Below the pieces are notes generated by a model, which was not told the DNA's origin, searched no databases, and worked only from the letters and a program-made list of their open reading frames with translations. The translations under genes were made by a program, and so were the position numbers. A stretch of DNA of 64,000 nt from assembly GCF_030704535.1 (NCBI RefSeq), contig NC_081811.1, forward strand, positions 3,116,501 through 3,180,500, in the 5' to 3' direction. This document shows, in pieces, positions 1 through 13,364 of this stretch. Every line of letters starts with the position of its first letter. The stretch's first letter is position 1. Source of the DNA: Vitis vinifera (Eukaryota > Streptophyta > Magnoliopsida > Vitales > Vitaceae).

Positions 1-84
1 ACCACATCAGAAGACATTTTCTATGATCTGAAAAGGGCTTGGATTGGCATGGAGGGTTTGCAGAAGATGGAGAGGCCAATTTAA
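1..84 (+). CDS. C-terminal end of a gene entering from the left
   Basis: Frame 1 is open from the window edge to a TAA at 82-84 and reads 27 residues, TTSEDIFYDLKRAWIGMEGL followed by QKMERPI. The composition (mixed charged and aromatic residues, no low complexity) looks like real coding sequence, and the base composition falls to AT-rich non-coding DNA soon after the stop. The family is not recognised from so short a piece. It could also be a chance open frame, since 27 codons is not long. Confidence 0.45.
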   Translation, partial: TTSEDIFYDLKRAWIGMEGLQKMERPI

Positions 85-755
85 AGGCACAGAAAGGTCT
101 GAAAAGAGTGAAGAAGAAACGTGAAGTTCAAGGTGGGAGATGTTGATGGGTATCTCCCAAATGTTTGCTTCTTGGTTTTAGGGTTATTTACCTTTCATGC
201 CCTGGCCTGACTCTCTCGATTGGAAGCCGCGTAGTTTGATTTTCTGAATTAGCAAATGAGATTATGAGAATCTTTTTTTTTTTTTACCATTTATTTTTCA
301 AATTTATTGGAAAATATAGTATTTCGTAGGGTTGAATGATTGATATCAGAAGCCAATAATTTCTTCTTCAAGTTTTGCTTTTTCTAAATTTATGATATTT
401 TGTATGGTATTAATTAAAAGTTATTTTTTGAAATATTCCTTTACAAAATTGAAAATATTTTTAAAATTAATATATCCAATAATTTAGGGAAAGTATAGAT
501 TATGTTCTTATACCTTCTCATGTATGGATCACAAATTGAGGTGATTTGTAGTTAATAACTTATATTATTAACATAAGATGTTGATGTGTGAACAAATGAA
601 TTGAATTCATTGTCTGACATGCAAAACCAAACAAGGAAAACCCAACTGCCATTTTGAATAAAGGGGTATTTCAATGCCATTTATAGTAAAGCAAAATTGG
701 ACCTTTCTCTATGTTTCTCCTCAATTCAAATTTTCTTGGCTTCACATTTGCCCAC
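85..755. other. AT-rich 3' flank without a gene
   Basis: Probable 3' untranslated and intergenic DNA behind the partial gene. No open frame or RNA gene is seen. It ends at the target duplication of the foldback element (756-765). Confidence 0.6.
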
Positions 756-765
756 CAATTTTGAC

Positions 766-2074
766 GGACTTTTCTCAATAGTACAGCAATTTAAAAAAGT
801 TATGCTTAAATTACTGTACTGGCAGAAGTTATTACAAATATAGGGTAGTTTTTGCCACATAGGAGAGAGGAGAGAGGAAAGAGGAGAGAGGAGAGAGGAG
901 AGAGGGTGAGAGAAGAGAGGAAAGAGGAGAGAGGAGAGAGGAGAGAGGGTGAGAGAGAGGAGATAGGAGAGAGGAGAGAGGAGAGAGGGTGACTGTAAAA
1001 AAAAAGCAAACTCGTCTCTTGAAGAGACGAGTTCCATGAAAGAAGAGAGGAAAGAGGAGAGAGGAGAGAGGAGAGAGGGTGAGAGAGAGGAGACAGGAGA
1101 GAGGAGAGAGGAGAGAGGGTGTGTAAAAAAAAGCAAACTCGTCTCTTGAAGAGACGAGTTCCATGAAAAAAAATATATATATAATTTTAAAAAAATTCTA
1201 AACAATTATTCAAGGGAACTCGTCTCTTGAAGAGACGAGTTCCATGTAAAAAAATCCAAGAGACGAGTTCCATGTAAAAAAAAAAATATTTTTTATTTTA
1301 AAAAATCCCAAATTTAAAAAAAAAAAATTCCAAAAAAAAAAAAATTCCAAAGGGAACTCGTCTCTTGAAGAGACGAGTTCCATGTAAAAAAAAATATATT
1401 TTTTAAAAAATATAATTTTTATTTTAAAAAATCCCAAATTAAAAAAAAAAAAAATCCAAAGGGAACTCGTCTCTTCAAGAGACGAGTTCCATGTAAAAAA
1501 AAATATATTTTTTAAAAAATATATATATTAAAAAAAAAATCCCAAATTAAAAAAAAAAAAAAAAAAAAACACACAATTCCAAAGTGAAGAGACGAGTTCC
1601 ATGTAAAAAAAAATATATTTTTTAAAAAATATATTTTTTATTTTAAAAAATCCCAAATTTAAAAAAAACAAAAATAAATTCCAAAGGGAACTCGTCTCTT
1701 GAAGAGACGAGTTCCATGTAAAAAAAAAAATATTTTTTTTAAAATATATATATTAAAAAAAAATCCCAAATTAGAAAAAAAAAAAAAAAAAAACACAATT
1801 CCAAAGGGAACTCGTCTCTTGAAGAGACGAGTTCCATGTAAAAAAAAATATATTTTTTATTTTAAAAAATCCCGAATTAAAAAAAAAAAAAATTCCAAAG
1901 GGAACTCGTCTCTTCAAGAGACGAGTTCCATGTAAAAAAAAAATTATTTTTTTAAAAATATATATATATTAAAAAAAAATCCCAAATTAAAAAAAAAAAA
2001 ATTAATTCCAAAGGGAACTCGTCTCTTGAAGAGACGAGTTCCCATGTAAAAAAAAAAAAAATTTTAAATATATA

Positions 2075-2111
<37 letters not shown>

Positions 2112-2805
2112 CAATTCCTCAAAATTCCTAACAGACGAGTTCTCATCTAAAAAAAATATTTTTTTTTTAAATATAAAATTTTAAGACACGAGTTCCTTTA
2201 GGAAAAAAAATATATTTTTTAATTTGGGATTTTTTAAAATAAAAAATATATTTTTTTAAAAATATATTAAGAGACGAGTTCCCTTTGGAATTGTGTTTTT
2301 TTTTTTTTTTTTTTTTTTAATTTGGGATTTTTTTTTTTTAATATATATATTTTTAAAAAAATATATTTTTTTTTACATGGAACTCGTCTCTTCAAGAGAC
2401 GAGTTCCCTTTGGAATTTATTTTTGTTTTTTTTAAATTTGGGATTTTTTAAAATAAAAAATATATTTTTTTAAAAATATTTTTTTTTTTACATGGAACTC
2501 GTCTCTTCAAGAGACGAGTTCCTTTTGCAATTTTTTTTTTTTTTTTTTAAATTTGGGATTTTTTAAAATAAAAAATATATTTTTTAAAAAATATATTTTT
2601 TTTTACATGTAACTCGTCTCTTCAAGAGACGAGTTCCCTTTGGAAAATTTTTTTTTTTTTTTAAATTTGGGATTTTTTAATAAAAAATATATTTTTTAAA
2701 AAATATATTTTTTTTCCTAAAGGAACTCGTCTCTTGAAATTTTATATTTAAAAAAAAATATTTTTTTTTAGATGAGAACTCGTCTGTTAGGAATTTTGAG
2801 GAATT

Positions 2806-2846
<41 letters not shown>

Positions 2847-4336
2847 TATATATTTAAAAAAATATTTTTTTTTTACATGGGAACTCGTCTCTTGAAGAGA
2901 CGAGTTCCCTTTGGAATTAAATTTTTTTTTTTTTTTTTTTTTAATTTGGGATTTTTTTTTTAATATATATATATTTTTAAAAAAATAATTTTTTTTTTAC
3001 ATGGAACTCGTCTCTTCAAGAGACGAGTTCCCTTTGGAATTTTTTTTTTTTTTTTTTTAATTTGGGATTTTTTAAAATAAAAAATATATTTTTAAAAAAA
3101 TATATTTTTTTTTACATGGAACTCGTCTCTTGAAGAGACGAGTTCCCTTTGGAATTGTGTTTTTTTTTTTTTTTTTTTTTAATTTGGGATTTTTTTTTTT
3201 TAATATAAAGAGACGAGTTCCCTTTGGAATTTATTTATTTTTTTTTTAAATTTGGGATTTTTTAAAATAAAAAATATATTTTTTTTTACATGGAACTCGT
3301 CTCTTCACTTTGGAATTGTGTGTGTTTTTTTTTTTTTTTTAAATTTGGGATTTTTTAAAATAAAAAATATATTTTTTTTTACATGGAACTCGTCTCTAAG
3401 AGACGAGTTCCCTTTGGAATTGTGTGTGTTTTTTTTTTTTTTTAATTTGGGATTTTTTTTTAATATATATATTTTTAAAAAAATATTTTTTTTTTTACAT
3501 GGAACTCGTCTCTTCAAGAGACGAGTTCCCTTTGGATTTTTTTTTTTTTTTAATTTAGGATTTTTTTTTAAAAAATATTCTTTTTTACATGGAACTCGTC
3601 TCTTGAAGAGACGAGTTCCCTTTGGAATTTTTTTTTTTTTTAATTTGGGATTTTTTAAAATAAAAAATATATTTTTTAAAAAATATTTTTTTTTTTACAT
3701 GGAACTCGTCTCTTCAAGAGACAAGTTCCCTTTGGAATTTTATTTTTTTTTTAAAAAAAAATTTGGGATTTTTTAAAATAAAATATATATTTTTTTTTAC
3801 ATGGAACTCGTCTCTTTGTTCCCTTTTTGGAAATTTTTTTTTTTTTTTTTTAAATTTGGGTTTTTTTAAATTAAAAAATATATTTTTAAAAAAATATATA
3901 TTTTTTTTACATGGAACTCGTCTCTTCAAGAGACGAGTTCCCTTGAATAATTGTTTAGAATTTTTTTAAAATTATATATATATTTTTTTTCATGGAACTC
4001 GTCTCTTCAAGAGACGAGTTTGCTTTTTTTTACACACCCTCTCTCCTCTCTCCTCTCTCCTCTCTCCTCTCTCTCACCCTCTCTCCTCTCTCCTCTCTCC
4101 TCTTTCCTCTCTTCTTTCATGGAACTCGTCTCTTCAAGAGACGAGTTTGCTTTTTTTTTACAGTCACCTTCTCTCCTCTTTCCTCTCTTCTCTCACCCTC
4201 TCTCCTCTCTCCTCTCTCCTCTTTCCTCTCTCCTCTCTCCTATGTGGCAAAAACTACCCTATATTTGTAATAACTTCTGCCAGTACAGTAATTTAAGCAT
4301 AACTTTTTTAAATTGCTGTACTATTGAGAAAAGTCC
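766..4336. mobile_element. Foldback (MULE-like) element with giant inverted arms
   Basis: The ends are inverted copies: GGACTTTTCTCAATAG at 766 and its complement ending at 4336. They are flanked by a perfect 10-bp direct repeat CAATTTTGAC at 756-765 and 4337-4346. Ends starting with GG and a 9-11 bp target duplication are typical of Mutator-like elements. Inside each end are about 100 bp of unique terminal repeat, then a purine tract of GAGAGAGG units (861-999; its complement lies at 4036-4243), then many AT-rich units of roughly 100 bp, each carrying a perfect palindrome. The two arms are inverted relative to each other over most of the 3.57 kb. No transposase frame exists; the apparent open frames are translated repeats. 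It must depend on an enzyme made elsewhere. The class call is inference from the target duplication and ends. Confidence 0.8.
1009..4150. repeat. Array of about twenty 29-bp palindromes
   Basis: The unit is a 14-bp stem GGAACTCGTCTCTT, one central base (G or C), and the inverted stem. Copies are seen near 1009, 1135, 1214, 1355, 1465, 1690, 1810, 1900, 2016, 2381, 2486, 2608, 2880, 3004, 3117, 3503, 3591, 3702, 3914, 4002 and 4121. The spacers are poly-A/T blocks with ATATAT cores and the words AATTTGGGATTTTTT or its complement. In the left part the centre is mostly CTTGAAG and in the right part mostly CTTCAAG, as expected for an inverted duplication. A partial unit is found around 2130 and, inverted, around 2780. 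Confidence 0.9.
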
Positions 4337-4346
4337 CAATTTTGAC

Positions 4347-7300
4347 TAGGTAAACAAAAATTGGAACAAAAAATGTGATTGGTTGTGCACCCCAATTGAC
4401 CCATTAACTGGATGTGACCCAAAGAATTAAAATATCCAGATGTATCGCACATATTGAGAAGATATATATGATATTTTTGGATATTTTACCCTCTTTTTTT
4501 TTTCGTTTTATATTTCATCTATATTTTGGGATATATTAAATTTTTAATTTTTTTATTATTAAAGAAATAAATTATAATTATTTTAAATTTATATTTGATT
4601 TAATTTATTATCAAAAATATAAAAACATAATTTTATTAATAGATCTTTTTTACATATTTATTAAATATAAATATTAAAAAAAATACATATATTATTATTT
4701 ATTTGATATCATTAAATACATTTAAATTAAAATGGACCATAAATTTCATATTAAATATATTTTAAAATTAGACATATTATCATAATAATATTATAAAATA
4801 ATCTATGATGCAACTTAATAATAAATATACATTTATAAAATTTATATTTTTTATCAACATAAAAGATATTATTATCAAATATCATAATATATATATATAT
4901 ATATATATTTAAAAAAAATAACTTTAAAATATCTACTTTTACTTCTTATATAATTTTTTAGATTTTTTTTTAATATTTTCAAAATTTTATTAATTTTTAC
5001 GGATATTTTATATTAAAATATTCATAAAATCGAAATACCGATATATTCATAATTATTGATATTTTTATTCTTACCTCTATATTATAATAATTATTTTTTT
5101 CTAATTATTAATTTATTTTTTAGAAAGATATTATATTTATTAATTTATTTTACCATTTTTTTTCTTCAAGCATGCGTCTGCTAAAAATATTGGATTCGGC
5201 AAGACTTAATTACATTTCAAAGCACATTAACTAGAATACCCAAAATTTATTATTTAAAAATAAGTAATAAAATCGATAATGGCAATTTCCATGTTCTAAG
5301 ATGAATGAGGGGTAAATTTGGAAATATAGATAGTCCACAATTACCACCCGTCAAAGACGTCCGTTTGCTACAGTTGGCAACAGCGTAGTCCTACTCTCGG
5401 ATGTAGAAAAAAAACTGTACTCCCTTCTTGCTATTGCCACGTAGTAGATTGTTGAGAGGTGCACAACAGAAGACGGCGAGTGAAACTTGATATGTATGGG
5501 GGGAGAGTGGAGCTCTGAACTTTCTTGTGGGGTGAAAACGTGCATATCCCTCTTGGTCACTTGTGACACGTGTCATCGATCACAGGATATCTATCACAGG
5601 GTTGACCTTAGAACAAAATTGCGTATATTGGTAGGTCTTGTTTGGAAATTATAATGAGTTATTGCAGCTTTCAATTTATTGAAACTAAAGATTTAGGATC
5701 ACAAAAAATTCAAAAAATAAAATGAATCATTTAAAAATTTTGGCTATATTTGGTTTAGAAAAAATGCAAATAATAAACATATTCAAAATCAATAAATTAT
5801 TTTTACATGTTTTTTTAAATTTATTTCACTTTTTTTTTTTTTGCTATATAAAAATTAAATAATTTTAGAATATATAAAGTTTTATTTGATTTTCTTTTAT
5901 ATTTTATACAATAAAACTAAATATGAAAAAAAGGCAGTTTTTTTAAACATTTTTGTCCTTGGTGTTTTTCAGCGTCTTAAGTAAACATATAAAATAAATT
6001 TTTTCCTCTTACATTTTCTTGCCTTTCAATTCACTTCCTATTCTTTCCACCAACCTTTTAGGATCAAAGAACTTCAAAAGGTGCAATGCACGTGTGAAGT
6101 AAGTAAAAAAACAATTGATGGGTTGGCAGGGAGTGGAAAAACATTATAGATATATATTAACTTTTAAATTTTTGGGTATATTTTAATGACAAGAACATTA
6201 TATTTATTAATACCATATTTAATTCCCAGAGAAAAAAAAAAGTAATTAAAATTAATTTAAAATTTATATATTTTAAAATTATTTAATTGAGAAATAAATA
6301 AAATAAATTTAAAAATATATATATAAATAATTTATTCAATTTAAACTTATTTTTTATTTTTACCCGCTTTTTTTTACACTCTTTTTTTTTCTTTACATTT
6401 TTCCTTGAGAGCCGAGGAATGATTTTAGGTATCTTATCATAAAGTTGACATTACGACTTAAAAAAATTTCTATGAAACTGAATTGATAAGACCTTTTAAT
6501 ATATTTAATTGATTACAGAGAAGTTCAATGAACACCACTGAGCAATAAAAAAATGGGAGCATGACACAAAACTTCTCCATCAAAGAAGATTCATAGAAAG
6601 GGAAAAAATAGCAATAATTCAAAATTTAAAATTATTGAGGTCGCTCTCTCTCTCTCTCCCTCTCCATGACTCTAACCTCAGGGAATATTCTTACAGCAAT
6701 GCTTGACCAATGAGTGGTTGTTCCCATAAATTATTACTTAGCAATAATAGTGAGGCCTTGTTGGTGGCACATCGGGGACATCAACAATAATACAACTAAT
6801 GAGAACAAATGACGCATGAGAGTAAGCCAAGTCTGGCTGCCCTTTCGACAGAAATCACAGAGATTAATCCAACACAGAAGGGCACAAAATTGTAAATGGG
6901 TAGGTAGAGCTGTAAGCCTCTGATTTGGTAGTGGGGGTCAAGAGAGGCAGCTATCAAGACTTCCAATTGTGCATGTGTTGTATTGAAATCAATACTTTTG
7001 GGGCATTGAAGGGCGGTGTATGTGACCTCTTAGGTGTTCAAATCAGTACCATGTTTGTTTGACATAACCTGCCCCTCTAATTTGTGGTCCATGAAAATTG
7101 GGGGTGGATTCATAGGATGCAACATTTCATTCATTTTGGATGACTAGCCCTCGTACGTTTTAAAACAAGTCTACACAGATATAGCAAACTTTTCTCCCCC
7201 GTGCTTTTAGGTTATCATGGTGGTCCCCCTCCAAAGAAAAATGTGTATGTGAAGACATCATAGGGTGACTAATTACTAACATTTTATCGGAGATTCTTGG

Positions 7301-8890
7301 ATCTGGTTTTATACAATTTGCATTGACATTCACACACCTAACATCACAAAAATTCTACTAGTTGCCCATATTTTTTTCAGGCCTTTTCTAATTCAGTGAT
7401 ATCTAGTGCAGGAGATACAGGTCCCAAAAGAGACTTTGTCTTTTTTCATAGACAAAGGCGGATTGAATTAAGAAGACTTCAAAACACGAGACGCACCCCA
7501 TGTTTAGTGGCAGTATACAAAAAGGGCCAAAACTAGAGAGAAATAAAGCTAACCACCATGTCAATCAACCAAAAACTGATGAGACCACTCTACAAGTAAA
7601 CAGAAAAAGAGGTTCGCTTTGGTCTGACAACCCTTCCACTTGGAAAATTCTTCGGTTTCGCTCTCCCAAAATACACCAAAAAAAACAAATGGGCGTCAAT
7701 CTCCAAACTGTTTCCTCTTCTTCCCTAGGTTCCCAAAAGAGACTATTAAGTGCCTACCAGTGACAATAATTGAATGCTTTGTGCAAGCAATTAAATTCTA
7801 GAAAACTACTAAATATACATTTATTTGATATTAAGAACAGCGACGGCTAGGCCATGTCTCAGTTTTTAATTCTCTCATTCATACTAGGTTCTGGGATGCT
7901 TCAAACAAAGCCCCCATCTGTTAGGTTGCATAAGCCAAACATAAGATATTGTTTTGACCAGGATAACAATTATTGCACTTTTCTGAACAAAGCTTTGCTT
8001 GGATTGCACGTTAAAAATTTATGGTTTATGTTAAATGTAGCTTTCAAACATCTAATAATTCATTAAACAATGTGTTCAAACCATGGGGTGTCCAATGGCA
8101 GAAACAAACAGTTGATATGGTAAGGCAAAGGCATATATGCATGTCAAAAGGGGAATATTCGAGATGAATGACTGAATAACAAATGTGTGTTGTGTGTATT
8201 TTGTTTGATGTCAGAAACTTATTAGTCATGTAATACAAAGAAGAAATGGTCACAACCTAATGCAACCAACATGCCAACGCTTAATTTGTATTATGCGCTC
8301 AGGTTTTTCTTACAGATGATTAAGCAAGATTGGTTATATGGCTAACAGACAAGGCATGAGGTTGATGAAGATGTTTATCCATTGGTTCTAGCATTATTTT
8401 GACAGCTTCTATTCTAAAAGCACACAAGTAATGAGGATGAAAGCTCAAAATAGAAGGCTACAATTGTAAACGTACAAACCTAGAAATGCAGGACTTTTCA
8501 GATTATTAGGAAAATACATTAATGGCAAACCTGTATTGAAGGGACTTCTTGAGTCCTATCCTCAATGTCAACTAAACTTTATCACCATATCTGTTTCATG
8601 TCACAACCAGCTACACCAAAATCAAAGGGACTTCATCATTAGCACTGCATTCCATCACAACAAAAATTACAGCATCCTCAAGGTTTTCTTTGACAATTTA
8701 CAAAATCTGCACCATGCTGAGGGGAAAAATGGTGCATATGGTGGACAAAATGCTATTGTCACAAATTTTGGGAATTCATAATCTTTTCCATCCCTTGTTT
8801 GCCAGACCAGCAAAATATAAGTGGCTGCATATACAATCTCTTAATCATAGCTTCCAGTTCCAGTCAAAGTTCAATTGTAGCAAAATGACC
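4347..8890. other. Intergenic region downstream of WEE1
   Basis: 4350-5330 is very AT-rich and holds nothing recognisable. 5340-5600 is less AT-rich, with an ACACGTGTC (ABRE/G-box-like) word near 5565, but has no convincing exon. 5640-6640 is AT-rich with MITE-like words. 6640-8890 has mixed composition and only short random frames; its right end must include the WEE1 3' untranslated region. A (CT)n run lies near 6644-6662. No tRNA or other RNA gene was recognised. Confidence 0.5.
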
Positions 8891-11800
8891 TTACTTGGTT
8901 TTGGCATTTCTTTGGAGCCTGTCAAAAATTGGATTTTCTACTAGTTCTTTAGCTGAAGGCCGCTGAACTGGATCTGGATCCAGCATTGCCTGGGAGGATT
9001 ATCAATCCATTAGATAAATCAACCATATAGTGCAAGATCATCTTAACTAGTGGCTTTAAAATAGCATAAAAAGAAAATAATGAAATGACGGTAAAAGTTA
9101 TCTTTTGATATAAGGGAGTGTCTGCAGGCAATTCAAGAATGAATTCTAACCACCACTGGAATGATATCTAGTCACCAACTTCATTTCTTATAGGTGTAAA
9201 GAAATGGAGTTACAGACAGATAAATTTTCTTTTAATTTCTATAGTGAAAGTGTGGTACCTGCCTCATTTTTTATTACTCACAGGTTATAACTGGTTCAAG
9301 TCATTACAGGTGTGCTTAGAAGCTAGTCCAAGGTAGAATGTTTCCAATTCCCATAAATAATGGATTTTTTTTTTCAGACCATATTTATCATAGATGTCTA
9401 TTCCCCAAATATTGTTGCAAATCACAGAAATCAGATTATATTGATAATTTAGTACTATTTAGTCTGAAAAGAAGTAGAAAGTCACATTGACCAACATAAG
9501 AATTCAGAATTGCAAGATTTGGAACTTAAAAGAAAGAAAGAGAACTGTAGAAAATATATTGGCCAGTAGAACTCATGCACCCATATATTTTAATCTGAAT
9601 GCACCCTATGCCAGAACTTAATCTAGATAATTCACATAATGTGAGATGAATAATGAAATCAAATCAAATCATTTATTCCTCCCCTGAGCTGCCTTCCAGA
9701 CACAACAAATGTGAAATATGGAAACATTTCCTTTCTTTAAAAAAAATGGTTAGGCAACATTTAATAAGTCAATTGTGTTTGGTACCTTGAGTAAGTTCTG
9801 GAATTGCAAAGAATAGCCAGGAAGAAGTGGCAGTTTTCCCTCTCTAAGATTCAAAAACTGATATCCTGATTCAGGCAAGTGTGAGCCTCTAATAAGTTCA
9901 TAGATAGCAGCTCCCAAGGAGAACATGTCAACCTTGTCAAGATGGTCGTAGTTGTCATTCAAGATTTCTTGTGGCATATAACGCGCATCACCTTCATCAA
10001 TAGGAAGGCTTCTATCAAGAAGTGTTGCACAACCAAAATCACCAAGTTTGTAAACACCATCTTTGACATAAATGTTATCAGGTTTTACATCTAGGTGAGC
10101 TATTCCTTTCTCATGTGTAAATTGCAAGGCCTTGGCAATCTGTAGACAAAGTTCAAGTGAAAAGATGTTAACAATAACTTAAAACTAAGGTCCTAGTGGA
10201 CATTTAAATGACATGGTAAACCACAAGATACGATTTATCAGGAAACAAATTAAGGACAGTCTAAGAGAAGGGTAGGAGAATTGTTGATTGAGTACTCAAA
10301 ACATCTATAGGTGCTCTACATATGAAATAAGTATATTCTGGCACATTAGGTCTTTGCCATAAAAGAAATCAGAACAGACAGTTGATTTTGGGCTTTTGGT
10401 TTTGTTCTGCTACCTTAGGTAGCATTTGTCCAAAATCATCCTCTTACTTTGACTCTCAGCATACTCTCTTCTATGGGTCTCTCTAGTATGCATTAGGTCT
10501 TTGTCATAAAACAAAATTAGCTTAGTCGGTTGGTTTTGGGCTTTTGTATTTGTTCTCCTACTTAGGGAGTGGTTGTCCAAAATCATCTACTTAAGTTGAC
10601 TCTCGGCATACTCTCTTCTATAGGTCATTCTTATTATCTGTTCACTACATGTACCATATGTTGCACCATATCACATGGACTCATTTTTCTTACATGAGAG
10701 TCACATACATATGCTTGAAAAAAAATATATCAACCTGATGCATAGCTTCCAGGACTTCCCCTTCTGTGAACAAGTGGGAAGATCTCTTGATGGATAAGCT
10801 GTGATCACAAAGCTCCATTTGAATATAGAGTTTCTCATTTTCAAACCATGAAGTGTAGTAACCTACAATGTTTTCATGAGATCCTACAAAGGCAAAACGA
10901 TGATTCTGGTTAGGAAATAAACAGAGCCAAATTTGTGGAGAAGATATTGTAGAGGTGTAAAACTTATGAAAGAATCCATACAAACCTAAAACTGCCAAAG
11001 CTTGAACTTCCATCAAAGCTTTCCTCCTGCAGGTATTATTGCATAAGCAAGCTGCTCAGACAAATACTACAAATACCAAGAAGCATGAAGAAGCTACCTT
11101 TCTGTGTCTTGATGCAATGGTCTTGTGCTATGTTTCACTGCATACATGCAACCATCAATTCTCTTCAGAACCTTGAAAACACGACTGAAGTTCCCATCAC
11201 CAATTTGCTGGGGAAAAATGACAATATAGAAAGTGAATACTATAAAAAACTAATCCTTCCACTGAAGTATATAAACACTTGGGTTTGGTTAGATACCTCA
11301 ATCTCATGGAAATCTGTGTGATATCGGGAAAGGCCATCTCCACCAATAAGTGCAGGGAAAAAACCTGTAGATTGCAGCTTTATTCAATTAAAACCCAAGA
11401 TATAAAATTGAAACCAGAACAGACACTATGATAATCAGCAGTAACCCCACCCAACCCCCAACTAAGTTAAAGAAAAAGAAAAGAGAAGTTCCCGGAGATA
11501 TCAGATGATAAGAAGATAATACTATGGCTCTAAAACTTTCTTAACTTTGTGATAGTAATGCTTATCCTTAGCAGATAAATAAAATATAGGATCATATGAT
11601 TTGGTACATTGCAATAAGGCATGAGATATACAGAAGCACTTCTAGTGTACCTCACCCACAATCTTTTAGATTGGACCCATCAATTCAACTTGCTTTCAGA
11701 AAGAAGACAAATATATACCTGAATATTTTGATCTTCGATTTCCAAAAGGATCTATGTCAGTTTCAGAAGCATTCTTCAGATATGGGTTCTTTAAGCAAGG

Positions 11801-13265
11801 AGGGGGCATAACCCGACACCGTAAGGCAACTGCAGATTGTGAAACATAACTTTGATTCTTTTGTGATCCAGTTACTATTGCTTTCTCCACCTTAACTTCA
11901 TCCGTACCAAAAGTGTCTTTTTCTAGCTCCAATATTGGTTGATCAAACAAGGTGGAATTGGGAGAATCTAATAAGGTATCATCTGCAAAAATTAATTGAA
12001 ACTCAGTTACAAATAAAGGGCATTAATTACATAGAAAGTTTAATGAACAACCAAACAAACCAATAGAAAGTAGAATGCAAGAGGTGAGAAAAATTTGTAG
12101 GGAAATCTGTCACTGCTCTGAGATATGTAAAACACAAACATAATGCCTACCTCCAATTGCAAGATACTGTATTCACATCATTAATTTTAATTTCCCAATT
12201 AATTTACTTTCTAGTTGGGATTATGGATTTCCAAGTATAATTACTACAATATTGCTGTGACCCATCATCTATATATCTCGTTGAACCCTGGTCATAAATT
12301 TAATCAAGTGCATAATTCGTTAGTTTATGTAAAGTTCAAATCAGGGTATCTTCTATTTGAAGACAAAGAAGTTTGAATTAGAGAAATTAACATCAGGGTC
12401 ATCTGAAGATGATATATGTAGACCATCTGGCCACAGTTGCTACTCATGGCTGCCGCACTATACATTAACTTGAATCAAAGTCAAAAGAGATTGTGATTCC
12501 AAAAAAAAAAAAGAGACAGTCTAGTGTGCTCCCTAATCATCATCCAAATAGTAATTCTAGCAATATCATCAGAAAATATCACAACTCAAACTGACTGTAA
12601 CAATAACCAATCTTACCCTCTCTCTTCCTTTTGATTCTTGAAGTCTTTAGCTTCTCCGGAGACTTGGGGCACGGGATGTTATCCTTTCAAAGCAAAGGCA
12701 AGAAGTGTTAATTCTCTTATCATAAATCATACTACACATAATTTCCAAAGCCTCAAAAAAAAAAAAAAAAATATCACCTTGTTGCAATCCAGACCATTCA
12801 AAATATTTTGACCATCAGGAGTGATGTAGTCAGGAGTGCTGCATTCACCAAAAATCAACCCATAAGACGGAAAGCAATATCGGAATGATACAATCCAGTC
12901 TATTCTTCATCAGCTCATAAATAAATCCATTTGTTGATTTATAGCAGAACATAGCTAAATTACCTTTTTCAATCTCTAGCGCTATAAAGTAAAACATAAG
13001 CAAATTATCCCCGAGTTCAGTGAGTTTTGCACAGATACAAAAGTAATCATCATAATAATAATCAAATTGAGCTTGCAAGTCTCCAATCAAAATACGCCAT
13101 TCAAAAACGTGAAATTTACCAGAAGAAGTCTTGGCTGAGAATGAAATCTTTGTCGTCGACATCAGCGTCGATGTTATCGACGGTGGATTCCGATTCCAGA
13201 AGGTTCTGGCAGCGAGAAACTTGACCTAGCTGAACCGTCAAATGCCTTGCTAGGGTACCCTTCAT
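8891..13265 (-). CDS. WEE1: WEE1-like protein kinase (complete, ten exons)
   Basis: WEE1 phosphorylates the inhibitory tyrosine of CDKA in the nucleus and restrains the cell cycle when DNA is damaged or replication stalls. Exons on the minus strand: 13265-13120, 12838-12778, 12683-12617, 11982-11719, 11364-11297, 11207-11098, 11026-10986, 10883-10735, 10139-9786, 8989-8891. All have GT/AG borders and join in phase to 452 residues plus TAA. The N-terminal regulatory part (1-202) carries the plant WEE1 blocks CTPDYITPDGQN and ALRCRVMPPPCLKNPY. The kinase domain runs from about 203 to 446: glycine loop IGDGNFSRVF (about 204-213), ATP lysine in AVKH (about 227), catalytic Asp in HLDVKPDN (about 319), DFG (about 336), and GDARYMPQE in the activation region. 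The start is fixed because no ATG lies between it and the upstream in-frame stop. Arabidopsis WEE1 is about 500 residues, so the N-terminus is shorter here. Confidence 0.96.
10344..10627. repeat. 147-bp tandem duplication inside a WEE1 intron
   Basis: Two diverged direct copies, 10344-10480 and 10491-10627, begin with CATTAGGTCTTTG and end near ACTCTCTTCTAT. They lie in the intron between the exon ending at 10735 and the exon starting at 10139, and do not touch its splice sites. Confidence 0.8.
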
Positions 13266-13358
13266 TTCGTTCTTCTGTCTCCTTCTCCTAGAGCTTCTCT
13301 CTATGTTTTTCTCTTCAACGACAGAGAGCTCTCTGTCTCCCCTCTCTAAAACTCTCTG

Positions 13359-13364
13359 TATATA
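13359..13364 (-). promoter_or_regulatory. Probable WEE1 TATA box
   Basis: TATATA within GTTATATACAGAG on the minus strand, about 95 bp upstream of the WEE1 ATG, followed by a CT/GA-rich leader. The position fits a plant core promoter; this is inference from sequence and spacing. Confidence 0.5.

Noticed and set aside
1009-4150. Regularly spaced palindromic repeats, CRISPR-like at first sight
   Set aside because: Plant nuclear context, spacers are repeated AT-rich sequence and not unique, no cas genes, and the array is inverted on itself.
726-4349. Many open frames of 60-174 residues in both strands
   Set aside because: They translate purine tracts, palindromes and poly-A/T spacers of the foldback element; composition is Ser/Leu/Pro or Phe/Lys only.
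5351-5576. Two overlapping minus-strand frames of 61-72 residues
   Set aside because: No family, no splice support; likely chance in a less AT-rich patch.
7500-7763. Plus-strand frame of 87 residues
   Set aside because: Composition and lack of homology suggest non-coding DNA beyond the WEE1 3' end.
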